Shown: one piece after another, positions 23,306 through 36,100 of the stretch
How positions within the stretch are numbered: position 1 is the stretch's first letter
Layout of the letters: every line of letters begins with the position of its first letter
Assembly: GCA_001636675.1 (NCBI GenBank)
Contig: AZGY01000013.1
Span: 536,632 to 600,631 of the forward strand
Length of the DNA: 64,000 bases
Source: Moelleriella libera RCEF 2490
Lineage: Eukaryota > Ascomycota > Sordariomycetes > Hypocreales > Clavicipitaceae
Direction of reading: 5' to 3'
Made by a program: the position numbers and the translations under genes
Notes under the pieces: generated by a model
What the model was told of the DNA's origin: nothing
Database searches by the model: none
The model's input: the letters and a program-made list of their open reading frames with translations, nothing else

Positions 23306-25795
23306 ATGTCCAACTACGGTGGCGGTCGCGGAGGCGGCTATGGAAGTTATGGTCGCGAGAGAAGTGACAGAGGTGACAGGAACGGATATGGCGGGGGCGG
23401 TGGCGGAGGTTATGGCTCAGGGTAAGTCTTACGATGCCAGACTTTGTGCTCATCCAGTCTTTCTATCTTTCGGGCGCAGCACATGAAAGACACGTTGTTC
23501 CTTGCTTCGGAACGATTCGTGATACAGCCATCCTTTTCCGCAAACGTCAACTTCACATTACTAACAGAGCATAGTCGATCAAATGGATTTGGCGGCGGCG
23601 GCGGCGGCGGCGGCGGCTACGGCGGCAGCAACAGCAATGGTTTTGCTGGAGGCTATGGCAGCCAAGGCGGCTATGGCGGCGGCGGCGGCGGCGATCGAAT
23701 GAATAATCTCGGCGCGGGTTTACAAAAGCAGAGCTGGGGTAAGCCCTTCCCTGAACAGCCCTTTATCAAACGACATACTGACGGTGCCTTTCTAGACCTT
23801 TCTGCACTTCCAAAGTTCGAGAAGTCCTTCTATAAAGAAAGCGCTGATGTGGCCGCCCGATCTCCCGCTGAAGTTGATGCGTTCCGTCGCAAGCATCAGA
23901 TGACCATCGCCGGCAGTGACGTACCTAAGCCTGTTGAGACTTTTGACGAAGCAGGCTTCCCTCGTTATGTGATGGATGAGGTCAAAGCGCAGGGTTTTCC
24001 AGCTCCTACGGCCATTCAGTCTCAAGGTTGGCCCATGGCTCTCTCCGGTCGTGACGTCGTCGGTATCGCCGAGACGGGCTCCGGGAAGACCTTGACATAT
24101 TGCCTTCCCTCCATTGTTCACATCAACGCACAGCCCTTGCTGGCTCCCGGCGATGGTCCGATTGTTCTGGTCTTGGCCCCCACTCGTGAGCTTGCGGTCC
24201 AAATTCAGCAAGAGATAACCAAGTTCGGCCGATCATCACGTATTCGAAACACTTGTGTCTACGGAGGTGTTCCCAAGGGACCCCAAATCCGTGACTTATC
24301 TCGCGGCGTCGAAGTCTGCATTGCTACGCCTGGTCGATTGATCGACATGCTTGAGGCCGGCAGGACGAATCTTCGTCGGGTGACGTATCTTGTTCTTGAT
24401 GAAGCCGACCGCATGCTTGACATGGGTTTTGAACCTCAAATTCGCAAAATCATCGAGCAGATTCGTCCCGATCGCCAGACTCTCATGTGGTCTGCCACGT
24501 GGCCCAAAGAAGTTCGCGCCATGGCTTCGGACTTCTTGACAGACTTCATTCAGGTCAATATCGGCTCCATGGATCTGTCTGCCAATCACAGAATCACCCA
24601 GATTGTCGAGGTTGTCAGCGAAATGGAGAAGCGTGATAAGATGATCAAACATCTCGAAAAGGTCATGGACAATAAGGAGAACAAGATTCTCATTTTCGTC
24701 GGCACGAAGCGTGTTGCCGATGATATCACCCGCTTCCTTCGCCAAGATGGTTGGCCTGCACTATGTAAGCGCAAAGATCCGCCTATGCTCCCCTCACTTG
24801 CCTGCTGATCTAACCTATCTGTCTCCAGCTATCCATGGCGACAAACAACAGAACGAACGCGACTGGGTCCTTGACCAGTTCAAGACAGGAAAGAGTCCCA
24901 TCATGGTAGCCACAGACGTGGCATCCCGTGGTATTGGTTAGTATCAACCCCCTCCCCCCCTCCCGTATATCCCTCGGCGACTTCCAGCAACGCATTTGCT
25001 GTACTTTACTCTTCAAGTCTAGGGGCCACATCTCAATTGTGCGAACGTGCCTGATATGTAAACCGTGTTTACTTGGTTCTCCGAACCGAGGAGTCTTGAT
25101 CCGCTGTGTAGCTTCCGCGCTGCTATACGGGTATTTCTGCTCTTGTACCTGTCATCATCCACGTGGTACTGGCGTAGAAAGTGGCATTTCTTGATCAGCT
25201 CAAGATGTTTCCCAAGGCTCCCGACCCGAGGACCTGGTGACCGTAACCATGTACTCAACCCCGAAGGGTAGATGGCATTTGTCGCGGCCCAATTGGAATG
25301 ACCTGGCCCACAGGAGAGTGAATCTATATGTAAATGGCATCAGATTGCTGGAACCATCTCCTGTCGCACCATCGCGCTGGATTGTTGCCGTTCCTATACC
25401 TGGCCTTCGCCTGCTAACCTTGACTTGAAAAGATGTTCGCAATATTACTCACGTACTGAACTACGATTACCCCAACAATTCGGAGGATTACATCCACCGT
25501 ATTGGCCGTACCGGCCGAGCCGGTGCCAAGGGAACGGCCATCACGTTCTTCACCACTGACAGTAAGTGAGATGTAACGACCACGGCCACTTCGATGCTGA
25601 CCAATTTTTGTAGATCAAAAGCAGGCTCGTGAGCTGGTCAACGTGTTGCAGGAGGCCAAGCAGCAGATCGACCCTCGACTGGCGGAGATGGCTCGCTTCG
25701 GAGGTGGAGGTGGAGGTGGTCGATACGGGGGCTGGGGACGTGGACGAGGTGGTGGTGGTGGTGGCGGCGGCAGAGGTGGGTTCCGGCGCCATTGA
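23306..25795 (+). CDS. dbp2: DEAD-box ATP-dependent RNA helicase Dbp2 (p68/DDX5 family)
   Basis: RNA helicase acting in ribosome biogenesis, mRNP assembly and nonsense-mediated decay in fungi. Six exons: 23306-23421, 23575-23738, 23796-24764, 24829-24936, 25433-25561 and 25614-25795, giving 555 codons plus stop. The N-terminus is a Gly-rich RGG/YGG region. Core motifs in order: Q motif GFPAPTAIQSQGWP, motif I AETGSGKT (about 184-191), Ia PTRELA, II DEAD (about 295), III SAT, V ATDVASRGID and VI HRIGRTGRAG (about 473). The C-terminus is a second RGG-like tail ending GGFRRH. The fourth intron (24937-25432, 496 nt) is several times longer than the others; reading through it meets TAG as the second intron-encoded codon. 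Yeast DBP2 is known for a long, autoregulatory intron near its 3' end. Confidence 0.96.
24937..25432 (+). promoter_or_regulatory. Long intron of dbp2, possible autoregulatory retained intron
   Basis: A 496-nt intron with donor GTTAGT and acceptor preceded by a CTAAC branch site, placed between helicase motifs V and VI. The other introns of this gene are 52-153 nt. Retention adds one residue after GI and then a TAG stop, which would remove motif VI and the RGG tail and expose the transcript to nonsense-mediated decay. A regulatory role is inferred from the known yeast DBP2 intron; I see no sequence element that proves it. Confidence 0.5.
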
Positions 25796-27098
25796 AGCAA
25801 TCGCCATGTCAACTTCGTCACGGGCTGACTTCCTGTCGTCTCAGCCAACTCCAACAGCCAACCCCTTGGCAGTCGACGGTGGTAAGAAGACGAGAATTCT
25901 CGGAAGCCTAAGCCTGACTCTGTGCGCGTGGGCTCGAGAACCAGCACACGTTCCGGGAGCTGACCCAGTCGCAAAACACATGGCACAAATCACGGCGTTT
26001 GATAGAGGGCACAGGGCTCCTTGTTTTTGACATTTCCTATGTTTTCAGTTTAGACGCGCGTTCTCAACTGGCTCGCACACGATTTCGTGATTTGACTCAC
26101 TATACTTCGATCTGGCACGAGCTGTCAGTGTTTGGCGGGACACTCTCGAGAGGTTTTGTAGAATCTCGGAAAGCGCTCAGTCAACTGGCAGGCCGTTTTG
26201 TTTTCTTCACAGCTGGGCATCGAAAGAAAATACCGGTCGAGTATAGCAGATGTACGTTGATAGACCGAACAGGCCAGGGGACGATGTCGAAAAGGCACAA
26301 ATGCTGTCCAGCCCGAGGCGCGGCATCACAGATGCAATTTGATATCTTCATCTCCCAGCTTTGACTTGTATTTTTTTCCATAGATAATTAAAGAAACTGA
26401 TGTAGGCACGAGACGGTCTTAAGTGAGGTTCTTCATGCATAAAGGACATGTCCCCTTCCTCGGGATCATCTTGCAGGATTTACCGCAATCAATAACGAAC
26501 GCCATAGAGCCGACGCTGAGTTGGGCAGAATGGCTCTTGCGTATTCGTCGTGGTCGACCGCCGACAGAGATGTACGTCTGGGAGGCATTCTTGGTCTATA
26601 CGATTTAGTTTATGCTCACCAGCGGATGACATGACAAGGCCCTGCACCACCAAATGATGGTAGTTTCTCTCGCATGCTCTGCGGCCATGCGAGACTTATT
26701 TCCGCGAATCCGTGACCGTCTTTGGGGAAGGTTTGATATCGTGGAGCTGTCTACCTGGTGGCCGGCCAAAGGTGGGCTCTAGCCGATCTCCCTGCCTACT
26801 TTACCTGCTTACCTGCCTACTTACCCTTGCTTGGCTTTGGCTTCGCGTAGGGTGAAGACACGCGCGGCTACAGGGTCTTCACATGCGGTCCAGTCAAGCC
26901 AAGCCAAGCCAAGCCAGGTGAGAAGGCCTAGATCTTGGCGGCCGCGGAGATGCACGCTTGCGTTCACCCAGTCAGTCAGTCAGTCGGTGCAGTCAGTCAG
27001 TGCAGTCAGTCTGTGCAGTCATTCGCGGTCCGCACGCCTTGTACATACATGTGAATACGACGACATTGCACTGTACGGGGGAAGGGGAAGGAAGGGGG
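25796..27098. other. Downstream flank of dbp2, no supported gene
   Basis: Begins with the dbp2 3' UTR. No open frame with recognisable content. From about 26,785 the sequence becomes simple-repetitive (CCTACTTA/CTTACCTG units, then AAGCC and AGTC units) up to the assembly gap. Confidence 0.5.
26894..27020 (+). repeat. Short tandem repeats beside the assembly gap
   Basis: Four to five copies of AAGCC at 26,894-26,917 and many copies of AGTC, interrupted by GTGC, at 26,969-27,020. They sit just left of the run of N, so the gap may reflect an unresolved repeat. Confidence 0.85.
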
Positions 27099-27919
27099 NN
27101 NNNNNNNNNNNNNNNNNNNNNNNNNNNNNNNNNNNNNNNNNNNNNNNNNNNNNNNNNNNNNNNNNNNNNNNNNNNNNNNNNNNNNNNNNNNNNNNNNNNN
27201 NNNNNNNNNNNNNNNNNNNNNNNNNNNNNNNNNNNNNNNNNNNNNNNNNNNNNNNNNNNNNNNNNNNNNNNNNNNNNNNNNNNNNNNNNNNNNNNNNNNN
27301 NNNNNNNNNNNNNNNNNNNNNNNNNNNNNNNNNNNNNNNNNNNNNNNNNNNNNNNNNNNNNNNNNNNNNNNNNNNNNNNNNNNNNNNNNNNNNNNNNNNN
27401 NNNNNNNNNNNNNNNNNNNNNNNNNNNNNNNNNNNNNNNNNNNNNNNNNNNNNNNNNNNNNNNNNNNNNNNNNNNNNNNNNNNNNNNNNNNNNNNNNNNN
27501 NNNNNNNNNNNNNNNNNNNNNNNNNNNNNNNNNNNNNNNNNNNNNNNNNNNNNNNNNNNNNNNNNNNNNNNNNNNNNNNNNNNNNNNNNNNNNNNNNNNN
27601 NNNNNNNNNNNNNNNNNNNNNNNNNNNNNNNNNNNNNNNNNNNNNNNNNNNNNNNNNNNNNNNNNNNNNNNNNNNNNNNNNNNNNNNNNNNNNNNNNNNN
27701 NNNNNNNNNNNNNNNNNNNNNNNNNNNNNNNNNNNNNNNNNNNNNNNNNNNNNNNNNNNNNNNNNNNNNNNNNNNNNNNNNNNNNNNNNNNNNNNNNNNN
27801 NNNNNNNNNNNNNNNNNNNNNNNNNNNNNNNNNNNNNNNNNNNNNNNNNNNNNNNNNNNNNNNNNNNNNNNNNNNNNNNNNNNNNNNNNNNNNNNNNNNN
27901 NNNNNNNNNNNNNNNNNNN
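27099..27919. other. Assembly gap (821 N)
   Basis: A continuous run of N. Any open frame drawn through it is an artefact. The flanks are purine-rich (GAAGGGGAAGGAAGGGGG on the left, GAGGGAGAAAGAGAGAGG-like sequence on the right), so the missing piece is probably low-complexity. The true length may differ from 821. Confidence 0.99.
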
Positions 27920-28683
27920 CGTGAGCGTGGAAGAAGACAAAGGACACACAAACAGGGAGGGAGAAAGAGAGAGGAAAAGAAGTCGTGGACGTGGAGGCAT
28001 TCAACAGGAACAGAAAAGTGCTGTTCCTCTTCTCATTACATGGAAAGAATCAATCCGTTCGGGTGAGGTGCACGCATACGGCTCTACAGCACACACACGC
28101 GCACGCGCAGTTCATACCAGAGCAAACGGTACTTTATGTGTGCTCTCACGAAGACACTAACCGTACGTGGGGTCCAAAAATGACGGCGATTCGGGAGCAC
28201 TGTGAGTAAGAAAGAGAGCAAGCGCACATGGCAATTCAAACGCAATAAGCACGGTAAGAGCGGGAGTGAAACAAACTCAGGCAAGCGGGCGGGGAAGCAG
28301 AAAGGCAAGAAACCATGTGAGCAAAGTGCCAAGGGTGTGCAACTAATGACGAGGAGAAGAGAACGATGAAGAAGGAGAGGAGAGCGCGTGGTTCAGCACA
28401 CATTGTGTCGGTCCAGGTGGCAATCCCTGTCAGCGAAGCCGAAGAAGAAGTGGAAGCGGAAGAAGGAAGGAAGCAAGGAGGAATGGAACAGATAGAGGCG
28501 TACGGTGAGCTCGCGCTGATCCGAGACTTCTATCCATGGCCAACGTGGCCCGTGATTCTGCATATTACCTGGGAACAATCAGGATAGGGATCGGGAAAAG
28601 AAAAGCTGTTATCTCTCTCAAGGCTTGGCTGAGATGGGCTGGGGTCGGGGCTGGACAAGTCTTTTTCTGATTTGCCGAAGCTT

Positions 28684-28703
28684 GCGCGTGCGCGCGCGCG
28701 CAC
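28684..28703 (+). repeat. Alternating CG/TG tract
   Basis: A short run of alternating purine and pyrimidine (GCGCGTGCGCGCGCGCGC core) inside the gene-poor region. No function seen. Confidence 0.7.
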
Positions 28704-30131
28704 CGTAAGACATGCCGTTAAAGGCGTGTCGAGTGGACATGGTCACGTAAATCATCCGGCTCCAGGGGAGGGAGAGAGGGGGGGGGGAGGGGGTTCCCCG
28801 AAGCGACCAGAATAATCAAAAAATCATGGCAAGTTTGGGGAAGTCGATGCGATTTCAAATCATGGGTTGTGGTGGCACTGCATCTCGATCGACGGTAGAT
28901 GCTTGCTACAATGCAATGCCGTCGTCGTACTGGCCTTGCTGGACACAGGACGAACAAGGCCAGCAGCCAAGGCAGAAGGCGGTATGGGAAAGACTGGCTG
29001 ATCTCATCTCACCTTTTCCACCTTCCTTGCCTCCTCCGCTGAGGCAATCTCTTGCTTGTCAGCCTGCTCCTGCCCTGCCTCGCATGTCTTAAGTGCCTGC
29101 CTGGCCGCCTGGTTGCCTGCCTGATCATGATGGTGATGACTGGCCGGCCACACATGCCTCCAAGCAGCAAGGACGAAGCGAAAAAATTCCCCAAAACTCG
29201 CCGGGCCTGTCTTGACGGTTGCTGCTGAGGTCGTCCTCGCATTATTCTCCGCAACAAGGACCCGCCCTCATTGGTGGGCCGATCGAGGCTAAAGCCAGTG
29301 CTCAACCTGAAAGTCGCGACAATGTCAGCAAGCTGGGTCGAGGCTGCAGCAGTTATTCCGATGCAGTGCCAGCTTGACGGGTACATGGTGAGCTAAACCC
29401 GGGAAATAGGAGAGAACCACGACACCTCACGTTGCTGTGCAGCTCGGAGAGAACAAGAGGTGTGAGCCACGTCCCTTCATCCGCGTGACGGCTTCTGCAA
29501 GCTGAAGCGGGGTCCTCTTTCCCTCCCCCCTTCTTTCCTTCCGTTTCCAGCTGCGCAGAGTGCTGGCGCAAGAATGCTGCGATGCGCACGCTCAACGTCA
29601 CACCGTTCAGTAGCAGCAAAGGTTGATGGGGGAGCAGTACAAAGACACCTACCTGCCGGTGAGCCAGATGGCAGAGAGAAGCCCATCATGGCATGTGGAG
29701 AGGACCCAAGGGCTGGACATGCACTCCCATCAAGCCCGGCCAATTGCAGCGAGGACAGCGAACTGTATCGTTGCGAGGCCTGTCACCCCATGCCGAAGAT
29801 TATCGGATGCTCTGGATGGTAAAAAAGTACCATGGCAAATTGCCCAATGCCAATGGGGGGCCGTTCCACCGTACGTGCGTTTCGCGAGCACGGTCGACGC
29901 AAGCTGGCTGGGATGACATAATAGGTGTCCATTGCGTCAGGTGGGGTAAACTGACAGCAACGACGACGACGACGACAACGAGGCGCGTCGGTCCAATCCT
30001 TCCTCGGTTCAAACTGACCACACGCCCCCCTATTCATCCTTCAGCCACACATACACGCCGATACGCAGACACACACCATACCCACGCACACAGCTCACAC
30101 ATCTCACACTTCCATGCACACGCGGACACGC

Positions 30132-30133
<2 letters not shown>

Positions 30134-30171
<38 letters not shown>

Positions 30172-30172
30172 C
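30134..30172 (+). repeat. (AC)n microsatellite
   Basis: About 19 uninterrupted AC units, preceded by roughly 90 nt of imperfect CA-rich sequence (from about 30,045) and followed by GCGCGCGCG. It lies in the gene-poor region and is a good length-polymorphic marker. Confidence 0.95.
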
Positions 30173-33100
30173 TACGCGCGCGCGAGGCCCGATTCGCACA
30201 CTTCACCCGCGTTGTTGGTTGCCGGGCTGTGAAGAGGCTAGGAGCATCCATGGACATGGTCCTGGATCACGGAAGCACTAGAGCCGTGGCACTGTGGGGT
30301 GCTTTGCTGTCTCCCGTGGCGCCAGCAGGGTTGCAGCTAGTAAGCCCGGTACTGGGTAGCACCCATTGCGATTGGAGCTGACGGGCCTCGTTTGCGGCCG
30401 CCCCCAGCAGCCAACCGCAGCAACAGCGCACGTCGTTCGGCACTTAAACGCCGGCGGAGACCCTTTGTCATTGCCAGAAGGCGGATCGGTGCTTTGTGGC
30501 AGTTGTCTTTCTCACTTTGGGTGAACTACAGCCAGGCGTGTGAGACAACCCCTTCGCCTTCTGGGGGCGTGGTTCTATCCAGAATTTACAAACACGGAGC
30601 TCTGCCATGTCTGTCGCCCGGGGAGAAGGATGCGACGGCCGCGGTTCATGCAATGACGAGATGAAGTGCATTTCTCCCGCCTGGAATAGGAAGAACACGC
30701 CTCTCATGACCGTATCGTTTCTCCAAGAAAAGACGGCGCGAAGACAAAAAAACTTGCTGCACGTCACACCGCCTGCGGATAGAATATAACGACCACTGTT
30801 GGCTGAGCCGCCAGGGGATAAGGTTTTGTCTCGTGGGTGGCCAACGGCTTAGCACTGCGTTAGTCGCATGGCAGAGAAACGTACGGGTCATGCATTCGGG
30901 AACACTAACAGTCTGCCCAGGTGCGTGCGTGCCTGGAAGAAAGGATGAGCCGGCTTAAGCTAGAAAGCCTCTCCGAAAACTCGCTTCTTGATGAACGTCT
31001 GCCGGGATCAGGTCCGTAATGACAGTGATTTCGACGTCAGTCGCAAGGAGCCTGACGGCAGCGCAACATCTCGGCCTAGCGTGCAGCCATTGTCTGAACA
31101 AGGAAGGAAATATCGCACCGGCTTCAGCCATCTGTCCTTGCATTCTTCTGCAAGATGAAACAACGCTGGAAGACATATAGCAGACGACAGATTTCTTGTT
31201 GCTGCAAATTTGCTGCGCGCGTCCGCCTCGTTTGATGTGGCGTTCTTGTTGTTCCACTTGACACTTTCTCAGGTGGATCGCACCGAGATGTTTTTGTCTG
31301 TTGCAGATGAATTGAGACTGGTATCTCTTGTCGCCTTGGTATTCGCGAAGAGAGCGTGCGCTCGTTGCATAATTCGCACAGCGTGTTCCAGATAAATGTC
31401 AGAAGCTTGAACTATGCATTCTCTTTGTTGTCTCACCAGGCCCGCCGCCAGCATTGTCAACAGATGTCGTTTGGTCCTGGAATTCGCGTCCGAGTCGATC
31501 ATTTTCAGCATTGACATGTGAAACATTTTTTCCCCATCACAGTGATCCAAGCCCCTTGATAGACTCGCCTCATGAGATGTAGAGATTGATAGGCCACTAA
31601 GAGGCGGAAAGCGATGCATTCCGTTTTTCGAGCTGCAAAATCAATGCTCGTGCTTCAGTCTCAGTTAACCCTGAGTGACAATGACGCTGTGCAAGAAATC
31701 CATAATGAGTCAAGCCGCTAGATCCAGTCAGCGACTAAATAGATTGGCGCGGCTCCGTTCCCCTGTCTGTCGTACATAGGGACGACTTATGGGATCAACA
31801 TGTGGTCGAGTGCTCAAGGTTGATCAAGCCCGCTAAGCCTCTCGCGATTGAAACCTTCTGAGGGGGTGTAGCAACATCCCGAATGATGCGATCAACTTGT
31901 GGACATGTCCATCATCAAAAAGCCAACTCTCGTCTCCGATGCTTGCACCGAACCCTTAGAATGCCGGGGAAGTCCGTGCGTGTTTCCCACGCTTCTACAG
32001 AGTGCTGCTTTGCGATTTCCTTCCATGTTCCAAAGCCCTGAAATTGCGTCTCAATGGGTCAGCTGCATGGCCACGCGACCCAGGAATCTGACTCGCCATG
32101 TCCCGAGCCTGCTCAAATGCCGGCGACCTTTTTCGGAGCGTGGCTCCGCGAGCCGGTGCCCCGTCATCATCTCGTTACCTGATTCACACTATTCGTAGAC
32201 TTGCTGGTGCAGCTGGCCCAGTGACGCAGCGCGATGATGATTTGGTCAGTTCCTACGTGCCGGTATGTGCGGACTGCATCCGGGATGATAACATGGAATT
32301 GAATATTTGATTCAATGTCAACGGGTGGTAGAGCACACGTCAGCTCTATTCGATATAGTTACCCATGCTAATTTGTTCTCAGGTTTCGAGCCTTGAGCCA
32401 AGGCGTGAGACGAGACCCACATCTTATTCATGGTGTATGGCTTCCTGAGCGGTGGCAAACCAAACGAGACCAAGCAAGGCCGAGAAGGGGCGCAGATGAC
32501 TGAGGACTCATTTCCCAGCAAATAGAACAGTATCTGTACGGTCTCTGCTGCCGATATAGTAGCAATGAGGAGAGATTTCCCGGTGAGTCGTCTTCGTTCT
32601 TGGGCATCGTCATTGATATAAAAACGACGAGCCCCCTGATGCTGCAATCCTCTGATCTGGGTTAGCCGCTGGAGTCAACTAATCACTAGGCGTCATCTTT
32701 TTTTGGGCTGTTCGTCCAAAGTGTGGCTCGGGACCGGTGAATCGATGCGATGCTTATGGGTGAGGCGTGTTGGAATATCAAAAGTTTCATGGTAGCCATC
32801 GTTTCGAGAGCCGTCTGTCCTGTCCCAAGAGGCTCGCTCCAAACCCTTACTTGCCTCGGGCGGATGATCCGGTCGGCCTGCCTAGTTCCCGTAAGCCATC
32901 AGGCTGGTCATGGCGAACGCGACTCGCGCCAAGAACTGTCCCACGTTCACGAGCAGTAGCACCAAAACCTTAAGAAGTCAATGCCAGTTCTAGCGTTGCG
33001 GTTCATGATTCAGGAAGCATAGTGTCAAAATCTCTGCGACGTCAGCTCATGAAGGCACGAGGACTATGAGCAGATTTGTGTAGGATGCGCAAGACAAATT

Positions 33101-36100
33101 CGAGGCAGAAGCTGTATCAGCGTTGGGTTCCTAGCTGGGCAGTGTTACTGCCCGACGCCCTTCTATTTCCCCGCCGGCGCCTTGACACGTCCGTGTAGCA
33201 ACATAGACCGAACGGAAAAGCTTACGGATTGTTCTCGACTGTATTATCGGCATCGAAACCTGCCTTAATTTCAAAAGATGCCTGGGTGATCTTGGTGCAA
33301 TGCAGTAGCGTCTGTGAGGAATTCAGAAATAAAAGCTGACCATCGTTGATCGGATTAGCATGTGTCTCGCTCTTCAACAAAGATCGCACAAATTCGAATA
33401 CAAAGATTCCTGCGATGTAGCATGCTTGAGGTCCCAGCTTTTGCAAGCCACTGCTGTTCCGTGTTATGACAATGGGTCGTGGGAAGTTCTGGATTGATAC
33501 AGCGGCCAGGACCCTTGAAGGTCGCACGTTTGTGCCTCATGGCAGCAGCAGTTTCGTCGACAGGCAGTGCTCCTTGCGGCCAATCACATATCACGTGGCT
33601 GGTTCTTCGCATCGCCTACGCGTGAGCTGACGATCGCAGAGTCCGTGAGTAAATACAGCAACGGAAGGTCTTGCCCTAGCCAGATTCTTACTGCGTTAGG
33701 TCATCGAATTGGAAGGTACGACTACGGTTCTTGGTTCTTTCCAAGTCAGTGTGCGGGAAACGGCAATCCTCAGTCGGAAAGTATCTGGTTCCTTCCCCTT
33801 TCTTTTCATCATTTTTTCAAGACCTACATATCGAACACCAGGTAGACAGTGGATACCGCTTTGGAGAACACAGGCGCCGGGTGAAATGTGCACATTCTTT
33901 TTCAAATTTTTACACCGTCGATGTACCCTGGCTGCTTTGTCGCAATTATCGTAGATCTTGATGCATGGACCGCACTCAACATTCGAAAGCCACAACGAAG
34001 GGTTGATAAAAAAAGACGTCATCAGGAAAAAGTCAGGATATATTAGTGCGTGATAGCAAGTAGTTTAGACGCATCATGGAAGCATGTACCTTGACTGGCA
34101 GGTAAGATACACCTAGTATGCACGAAGCCTGGAGGTGCTGGCTGCACCATGCATCGAGCGTCGCCTGGGGGAGGTCCACACAGATGATCCATGCAAGACG
34201 GCCAAATAGAAAGGCATGTATGTCAAGCTGCTCCCGGGACATGAGTAGCTCGTTTTCTCAAAGCAGCGCATTGCAGTTTTCCGATTCCTGCTCCGATTCC
34301 TGCTCAAGACCGTCCTCGACGCCGTGCAACCCCCAAGCCCATGTGGCATCCGTCACACAACCACTGCCGGTTAGAACGGCTAGAGGAAAGGGCTAGCGCA
34401 GTGCATGGGTTCGCGCATCGAGTGGATCTACGACGAAAGAGGTGCAAGTACTTCAGCTTCCACCCGCCTGGATCCCTGGGGGAGGTAAGTGTACACTCGC
34501 CTGTCAGCAGCATAAAACGTGCTGCTCAGGGTTGGCGGCACTGCACTTCAACACGTGGACCCCGTTGGGAGGCGCCATCCCCCTCGCCATCTTACTACGC
34601 ATGGACAGGATTGTTTCTGCAGCACTCGGTCTAGGCCCAGCGCCCAGGAATGCAGCCGGCAGCTACGAAGTGCCGTGCCACTGAGCTCATCTCTTTCGAA
34701 GTAGAGTGCCGCAACTTCAGGTCAAGTTGGCCGATACCGACCGGTCCGGAACACGGCGGGCAGAATAGCTCCTTGGCCGCCATCTTCTTTGTCTGACATT
34801 CCATCCAGACGCTCTCCAGCCTGTTCTGTGCGCGTCTCAATGAACCCGGTTCTTTGGCTCCTATTCCAGCGTACCCGGAACCACTCCCTCGGTGCTATCG
34901 CGGGGAATCCTGACCTATCACACACCACACTACTGTTTAACGGTGATCTGGGTACCGACTTCGTCCTTCCAAGGTTTTCAGAGGCTGACTCCCGTAAAAT
35001 GTCTGCGCGCCCAGATCTTGGGAATCGACCTTCGCAGTCGAAGAGACACTAACCCGCCTTAGGCATGGTGCGAGGCCTCCGCCATGCAATGCACCGTTGG
35101 AGATCCGTCTACTGCACCACGCCGGGCCCTGACCAGGGAGAGTTGACCTTTCCTACGACTTCCGACAGGTGCACCATGCTCACGTGAATTCATCGAGCTT
35201 TCAGATGCTGTTCACAGGTGCGGGCGCCTTCACACATGCCAAGAATAGGACCACGACGTCCATTCGGGAGATGACGAGTAGTACATTGCTCAAATAACGG
35301 CACGCGCCATTCTATTTCCTGGAATAGCAAGTGTCGTTTGACGCAGTCGCGCCTGAAACGTTGTTCCCCTCACAGTATTGCGCAGTGTTTGACCAAACCC
35401 GGCCGGCTTGCAAAAGTCGCATAAGAGCCAGGACAAATGCAAAAGGTGTTGACGACTGAGTGGCGAATGTCATCAGCGTCCGCAATCCGATCAAGAAACC
35501 GGAGGGGTCTCAGATTTTGCAGCCTTTGAGACCCACGCCTCCTCTCCCTGTTTTCTGCTCCCTTTTGTTTCTTATCGCTGACACTCGCAGGTTTCCTTTC
35601 GAGCGTCGCGCGCGAACGCGGGCAGTGACCGTAGGGCTGAGCAAACCCCTCCTTAGTTAACTTTAGGCCATCGTAGACAGATCAACTACCTACTATGTAC
35701 TCACCATGCACACCAGCTGGCTTCGTCCGATCAACGGCTATGGGCCTGAGGACCCGAGTTAGTAATTCGCAATGCAGGGAAGGGAAAAAAAAAAAAAAGA
35801 AACGAACGATGGCGCCAGTGCTAATGCAACGTTATTGGTGGGGGCTTTGGCAGCGATCGATCCAGGCTAATGTCGATATGGGAGCAATAAATGCATCAGC
35901 GTCTGTGCTAAATGCAATTAGAGTGTTCATGCGCCTCTTGATTGGACACGGCATGTCAATGAAAACTTCCGGGCCATTTCAGGCTGTTTCTCTTCAGAAT
36001 GCACCCCAGTCCAGACACATAGCACACTTGGAATAGAAAGAGAAAGATTGTGGATCGGATCTTCACGCAAATTCGGCTGTTTTTCAGGCTGGACCAATCT

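Noticed and set aside
26894..27020. CRISPR-like direct repeats
   Set aside because: These are 4-5 nt tandem repeats without spacers in a eukaryotic genome.
26831..28160. Open frames of 300-400 codons spanning the assembly gap
   Set aside because: They consist almost wholly of N translated as unknown residues; only the run of N keeps them open.
29693..30232. 179-codon open frame running through the AC microsatellite
   Set aside because: Its C-terminal third is the translated dinucleotide repeat (Thr-His) and the rest has no recognisable content.
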